Shown in pieces: positions 59,859-64,000 of a DNA stretch of 64,000 nt. A model generated the notes under the pieces. That model was not told where the DNA came from and did no database searches. It saw only the letters and a program-made list of their open reading frames with translations. Source of the DNA: Nitzschia sp. DOCU1. Lineage: Eukaryota > Bacillariophyta > Bacillariophyceae > Bacillariales > Bacillariaceae. The stretch spans positions 2,418,001 to 2,482,000 of the forward strand of contig OX595985.1 in NCBI GenBank assembly GCA_951394045.1. The letters run 5' to 3'. The first letter of the stretch is position 1, and every line of letters starts with the position of its first letter. The position numbers were made by a program, and so were the translations under genes.

Positions 59859-62588
59859 TTAATTCAACCGGTACTGACTTCCTGATCCAGTTCGAACCAC
59901 GGAGCCTCCCTTGGCTCCCTTTCGGACTGGAGATGTGGTGATCTTGGTTCCATTTCGGAAGCTGGGTGAGTTGCTCACGAAACCAGTGATGGATCCATCG
60001 TCATTCTGTGTCCACCGTGACAAGACCGGGATGTTGTCCTTGGGTGCAGCCTGCTTAGCAGCGGCCTTCTTGGCGGGCGCCTTTGGTGCGGCCGCCACCT
60101 TTGCGGAACCCTTGGGTGAGTTGAACAAAGAAAGAGTGGGACGAGCCGGGGTGGCCTGCTTTGCTGGGGTCACTTTGGCTGATGCTTTCGGTGCTGCCGG
60201 GGTAGAACCACCAAAAAAAGAAAACGAGGGTCGTGGAGCCGGCGCGGGAGCCGGGGCAGGCGCCGGTTCAACCTTGGGTGCTGGCTTGGGGCTGAAGAAT
60301 GAAAACGCGGGAGCCGGCTTTGGCGCAGGGGCTGGAGCAGGTTCAACCTTGGGTGCTGGCTTGGGACTGAAGAATGAGAATGCGGGAGCCGGCTTCGGGG
60401 CCGGAGCTGGCGCCGGGACGGGCGCTGGCGGTGCCTTTGCTTTCGGGGCTGGTTTCGGGGCGTTGAAGAACGAGAAAGATGGAGCAGGAGCTTTGGGGGC
60501 GGGCTTTGGAGCAGGAGCCACGACAGCCTTTGGTGCTGGCTTGGGTGCGGCTGCTTTCTTTCCTCCGAAGAACGATGAAAAGGCCTCCGTAACCGGGTCA
60601 CTGGTATCAATCTGAGGGATGGGCTTCGTGTTAATGACAACTTGTGGCTTTGGTTCGGGAGCTGGAGCTGCAGCAGGGGCTTTCTTCTCGGACCCGCCAA
60701 AAATATTCAAGTTGATGGAAGGTCGCGGCGCTGCCTTGGGTGCTGGCTTTGGTGCAGGCGCTTGTGCCAAAAAGTCGAGGCCTAAAGTCGGCCGTGGTGC
60801 TGGCACCGGAGACTTCTTTGCTGGACTAGCTTTGGCAACAGGCTTCTTTGGTGCAGCTTTAGCCGATTCTTTGGGTTGAGAGGACTCAAACAGTGACCCA
60901 AGGCTGAGAGTGGATCGCGGCGCAGGGGGTACTCCCTTTGGACTTGGTTTTGCCTTGGCAACTGGTTTTTCAGGAGCTTCAGACGACCCAAAGATTGATC
61001 CCAAATCCAATGAGGGCATCAAGGGCTTCTTCTTTTCTGGTTCTGGTTCCTTGAACTGCGGATTAAGTCTGGCCTGTTTTGCTTCCCATTCAGCAGCTTG
61101 CGCTCTAAGCTTCTCCGCCGCTGCCTCGGCAAGAGCCCGTTGTTTCGCTGCCTGCGCAGCGGCTGCCTCTTCTGCTGCCTTGGCCTGCAAGAAAATTTGA
61201 AAAGCAATGTGTAAGCTTAAGATGGTCAAATAGTGTCGAGTACCCGGATAATTAGATTTTACTTACGGCCGCAATCGCCGCAGCTGCCGCCTCCACGCGC
61301 TCCTTCTCGAGCGCCTTCGCTTGCTCAGCTTGTCGAGCACTCTGTTCCTTCGCGATTTCCTGTCGACGCTCTTCCTCCGTCATGGCGGCGAGACGAGCTG
61401 TTAAATCGAAAGTGGGTCAGGTTGAGTTTAAATGTAATCAGCCAAGCATGGAGCGTTCACAGGCTTACCCTTCTCGGCAACAATCTTCTTCTTTTCCTCT
61501 TCCGCGGCCTTTTTCTTCGCTTCGATTTCGGCCTTCTTCTTGGCCGCAGCTTCAGCCTTCTGGGCGGTGGCAGCTTCGGCCGCCTTCTTCTTTGCTGCTT
61601 CATCTTCGGCTTTCTTTTTGGCTGCTTCGGTGGCCTTGGCTGCAGCTTCAGCGGCCGCGGCACCCTTGGTATCCATTTGCTCAGACGCAGCCTTAATCGC
61701 CGTTTCGGCTTCTTTTACAGCATCTTGACCAGCCATGAGGGCAGCATACTCCTCCTCGTTACAGTCCGCATATTCATTCAGGGTCATTTCCTTGCCCGAT
61801 TCCTGAGCATATTCCTCCATTTCCAGGAAGTTCGTGGAGAATTGCTGGAATCGAGTTTCATTTGGTTCTTTTCCATACTCTTTGCACCAACCCAAATACG
61901 CCGAGCGAACACGGGCCTCTCGGGCAAGGTTATCACCCGCCAAACCACCGTCGGGTGCAATTCCTTCCATTTCGTCAATGGCGGCTTCCAACTCTTCAAT
62001 GCTTTCGAGACCAAGCTGAGCCGCCAATTTCTATACGGGGGAGGAGGAAAGTCAGAAAAGCTGGATATTTTCTACGCTATGCCAACATAACGGGTCCACA
62101 CATACCTCTTCTTCCTCAGCCAACGCATCAGCAGCTTCTTGTAAGGCACTGGAGGCAGCAGATTGGGATTCAGCAGCGTCGGCAACTTGTCCAAGGACGC
62201 TTCCTGTGGTCGGAGGCTCCTCTCCGTTCATCAATGCCTCGTATTCCGCAGCAGTGCAGTCGGCATACTCGTTGAGAGCCAGAAGGGAAGGACTGCTGTC
62301 GCCCGATTGGCGAGCTGCCTTTTTGGCCGACACATTCATAACGGTAATCGCTAGATAGTTCTCCTTGAAAACTTCGTATCTAGCGGCATCAAAGCTTTTT
62401 CCATAGGTTCCACACCACTCATCATAGGCCAACCGAGCAGCGGCATCGTATGGAACGGAGATATCAGATTCGGTTGCCATGTCCACCGATGAGGCACGCA
62501 TAGTTGCCGCACCGAACTGGGGTCGAATCACATGGGCAGGACAAAGGGCAGAAGTATGCTCGGTGGCCTCCAGGGCCACCAACGCCAT
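59859..62588 (-). CDS. Tandem I29-like domains plus disordered sticker-spacer tail
   Basis: Four exons join in frame: 62106-62588, 61469-62030, 61267-61397 and 59859-61184 (introns of 75, 71 and 82 bp, donors GTATGT, GTAAGC and GTAAGT), giving 833 residues. Two stretches resemble the I29 cathepsin-propeptide fold: YDEWCGTYGKSF...LNEYADCTAAEYEAL and YLGWCKEYGKEP...LNEYADCNEEEYAAL; no peptidase domain follows. Next comes an Ala/Lys/Glu-rich helical region, then a Pro/Ala/Lys-rich tail with ten hydrophobic motifs such as PSLDLGSIF, PTLSLF and PAFSFFSPK. The C-terminus is compact (LSRWTQNDDGSITGF ... TGSGSQYRLN). The N-terminus MALVALEATEHTSALCPAH suggests a signal peptide and a diatom plastid-type cleavage site (SA/L), although the hydrophobic part is short and a further 5' exon is possible. 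The role is unknown. Confidence 0.78.
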
Positions 62589-62746
62589 GGCAACAATACA
62601 TTGTGTTCTTGATAGGGTTGAGTGCACACAGAAGCATTTTTCCTGTCTTTGGATTGCCCATTAAGGAGGACAAGCTTGGATCTGCTGATCAAGGTGGTGG
62701 CACTGAGAGGGAAACAATGCAACTTTCTAGCAGCCAACTAATGTGG

Positions 62747-63895
62747 CTACTTGAGTACCTCCCGTAACCAGCCAATGGCGTAAATTCTATCCCATGAAAA
62801 TTCATTTGCCTTGTTTCGGAATTCAAGTGCCTTTTCCTGCAGGGCAGTTTCAGTCACTTCCTTCCAGCTGTCAACTTGCCAGACCGGCAAGTTATAGTAT
62901 GCTGGTCCCATGGGTGACCTTGGAACGATGGGAATGGACCCTGCCAAAAGAATTTCCCATGTAGCATGTGTATCAAGACCATGTCCTGCTGGGCTTGTCA
63001 CAAACCGATGATTGCGCAAGGCAGCAAAATAGTCTTCTCTGGAAACAGAGGATGATGTGCATACAGTCCAGTTGGGGGCAGTGCCATTTAAAATTCCACA
63101 CACCTCAAATCGTTTCGTCTGCAAAGCCTCAGTGTCCCTATTGTAGGCGTAATTCCGATAATCTCGGCCTGGGCGAACCCATATCGTGTCTGTCCGATCC
63201 TTCTTCAAGAAAAGGGCTTTGGTGGCCTCGGGGGAGTGTGCCACCGAGGATCGCAAGAAGGCAAGCAATTCTTGTTTGCTCTCACCATAAAGACGGCTGG
63301 ACCTGAATTGCCATTTCATACCAATGGGAATTGGTGTGATCTTTTGGTGATAGATAGCAGGGTTGCTGACAAACAATTGTTTCACATTTGGGTGTTCCAG
63401 GTGCGTGATGTTTAAGGGGATATTGAAACGAGGATAGCTCCAGTCCCATGGGTTGTTCCAGACAAGGACAACAGGCCAAGGCAGCTCATCAAGCCAGCGA
63501 GTCCAATTATCGGATGAAAGAAGATTGTCGCATGCCCGAATGAAAAAGGATTGGTTGTTGTCGACAAATTCACTCCAAATATCCAAACTCAAATATGGAT
63601 AGGCGGATTCATGTGGGAACCTACCATCACCACGTAGCCTCCCCATGTAGTCCGGACAAGGAAGTTGCACCTTCTTCCTTGGCACCTGAGAAGAAGGCTG
63701 ATCAAAGATCGCCTGGCTAGGAAGGAATGATGTCAGATTTGCTGCGTGAAGGCTCAAGGCACCAAACATTAGGGCGACCATCATGGTTGCCCTTACCCGC
63801 TGCAGGGGGGGCCAACGAGCAAACACTTCTTCTCCTCCCACATTTTGGTGTGGAGCAGGGACTAGGACAGCAGCCCCTGATTTTCTTATCACCAT
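62747..63895 (-). CDS. Exostosin-like glycosyltransferase
   Basis: The ATG at 63895 gives 382 residues; the frame is open upstream without another ATG. A hydrophobic anchor (about residues 38-58, MMVALMFGALSLHAANLTSFL-like) suggests a Golgi type II protein. The C-terminal half has the exostosin/GT47-type signature FVTSPAGHGLDTHATWEILL followed by GSIPIVPRS and LPVWQVDSW, where the conserved Asp-Thr-His and the Ile-Pro-Val-Val element bind the nucleotide sugar in this family. Several N-glycosylation sites are visible (NIT, NGT, NWT). It is single-exon and on the same strand as the I29-like gene, 158 bp upstream of its ATG. The sugar transferred cannot be told. Confidence 0.82.
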   Translation of the reverse strand: MVIRKSGAAVLVPAPHQNVGGEEVFARWPPLQRVRATMMVALMFGALSLHAANLTSFLPSQAIFDQPSSQVPRKKVQLPCPDYMGRLRGDGRFPHESAYPYLSLDIWSEFVDNNQSFFIRACDNLLSSDNWTRWLDELPWPVVLVWNNPWDWSYPRFNIPLNITHLEHPNVKQLFVSNPAIYHQKITPIPIGMKWQFRSSRLYGESKQELLAFLRSSVAHSPEATKALFLKKDRTDTIWVRPGRDYRNYAYNRDTEALQTKRFEVCGILNGTAPNWTVCTSSSVSREDYFAALRNHRFVTSPAGHGLDTHATWEILLAGSIPIVPRSPMGPAYYNLPVWQVDSWKEVTETALQEKALEFRNKANEFSWDRIYAIGWLREVLK

Positions 63896-64000
63896 GACTA
63901 CGACCCAGTGGTTGATATGACAATTAAGTTTGCGCCCCTTGTATGATGATAGTGGAACGTTCCCAAAACGCAAATTATGGCGTGTTTTTACGCGGTGTCA

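Noticed and set aside
59911..60615. Plus-strand Gly/Ala-rich ORF of 234 codons
   Set aside because: It is the antisense shadow of the Pro/Ala/Lys repeats; the minus frame has splice sites and a structured end.
61233..62275. Plus-strand ORFs opposite the I29-like exons
   Set aside because: They cross the predicted introns and show no motif; the minus-strand exon chain is coherent in phase at all three introns.

Overview
The window looks like nuclear DNA of a diatom, most likely a pennate diatom of the Phaeodactylum kind. Reasons: compact genes with introns of about 70-150 bp, a Ty1/Copia element of the kind abundant in diatoms, a Golgi-type sulfotransferase, decayed nucleotide-cyclase, histidine-kinase and ABCA genes, and a protein with diatom-style plastid-targeting features. 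The species is an inference, as no database could be searched.

Layout. (1) 1-12.4 kb is a gene graveyard, nearly all on the minus strand: a frame-broken bromodomain gene that runs off the left edge, a nucleotide cyclase remnant, a Ser/Thr kinase N-lobe, a possible receiver-domain end, half of an ABCA transporter broken by a 193-bp tandem duplication, and a histidine-kinase ATPase remnant. One apparently intact gene, a sulfotransferase (4313-5675), sits among them. (2) 12.1-14.2 kb is gene-poor and carries a duplication and a three-copy minisatellite. (3) 14.2-17.5 kb holds an intact PDZ-PX-VPS9 Rab5-type exchange factor. (4) 17714-24390 is a complete, apparently very young Copia retrotransposon: identical 155-bp LTRs, 5-bp target duplication, and gag and pol in one frame separated by a single TGA. 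Its LTR carries a tRNA-like, A-box/B-box unit. (5) 24.8-28.6 kb has two minus-strand genes, a membrane protein with a long acidic tail and a nitroreductase. (6) 29153-59568 is a 30.4-kb satellite of exactly 32 near-identical 942-bp units. Each unit is bounded by about 25-bp terminal inverted repeats. Units are joined by the palindrome TCATGA and the whole array is flanked by TCA on both sides, so it looks like a DNA-transposon-derived (MITE-like) element turned into a satellite. (7) 59.9-62.6 kb encodes a four-exon protein with two I29-like propeptide domains, an Ala-rich helical middle and a disordered tail with ten regularly spaced hydrophobic motifs. (8) 62.7-63.9 kb encodes an exostosin-like glycosyltransferase.

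No operon logic applies. The sulfotransferase, the exostosin-like enzyme and the VPS9 factor all point to the secretory and endosomal system, but nothing shows that they act together. The two most unusual structures are the TIR-bounded satellite with its TCATGA junctions and the sticker-and-spacer protein next to it.
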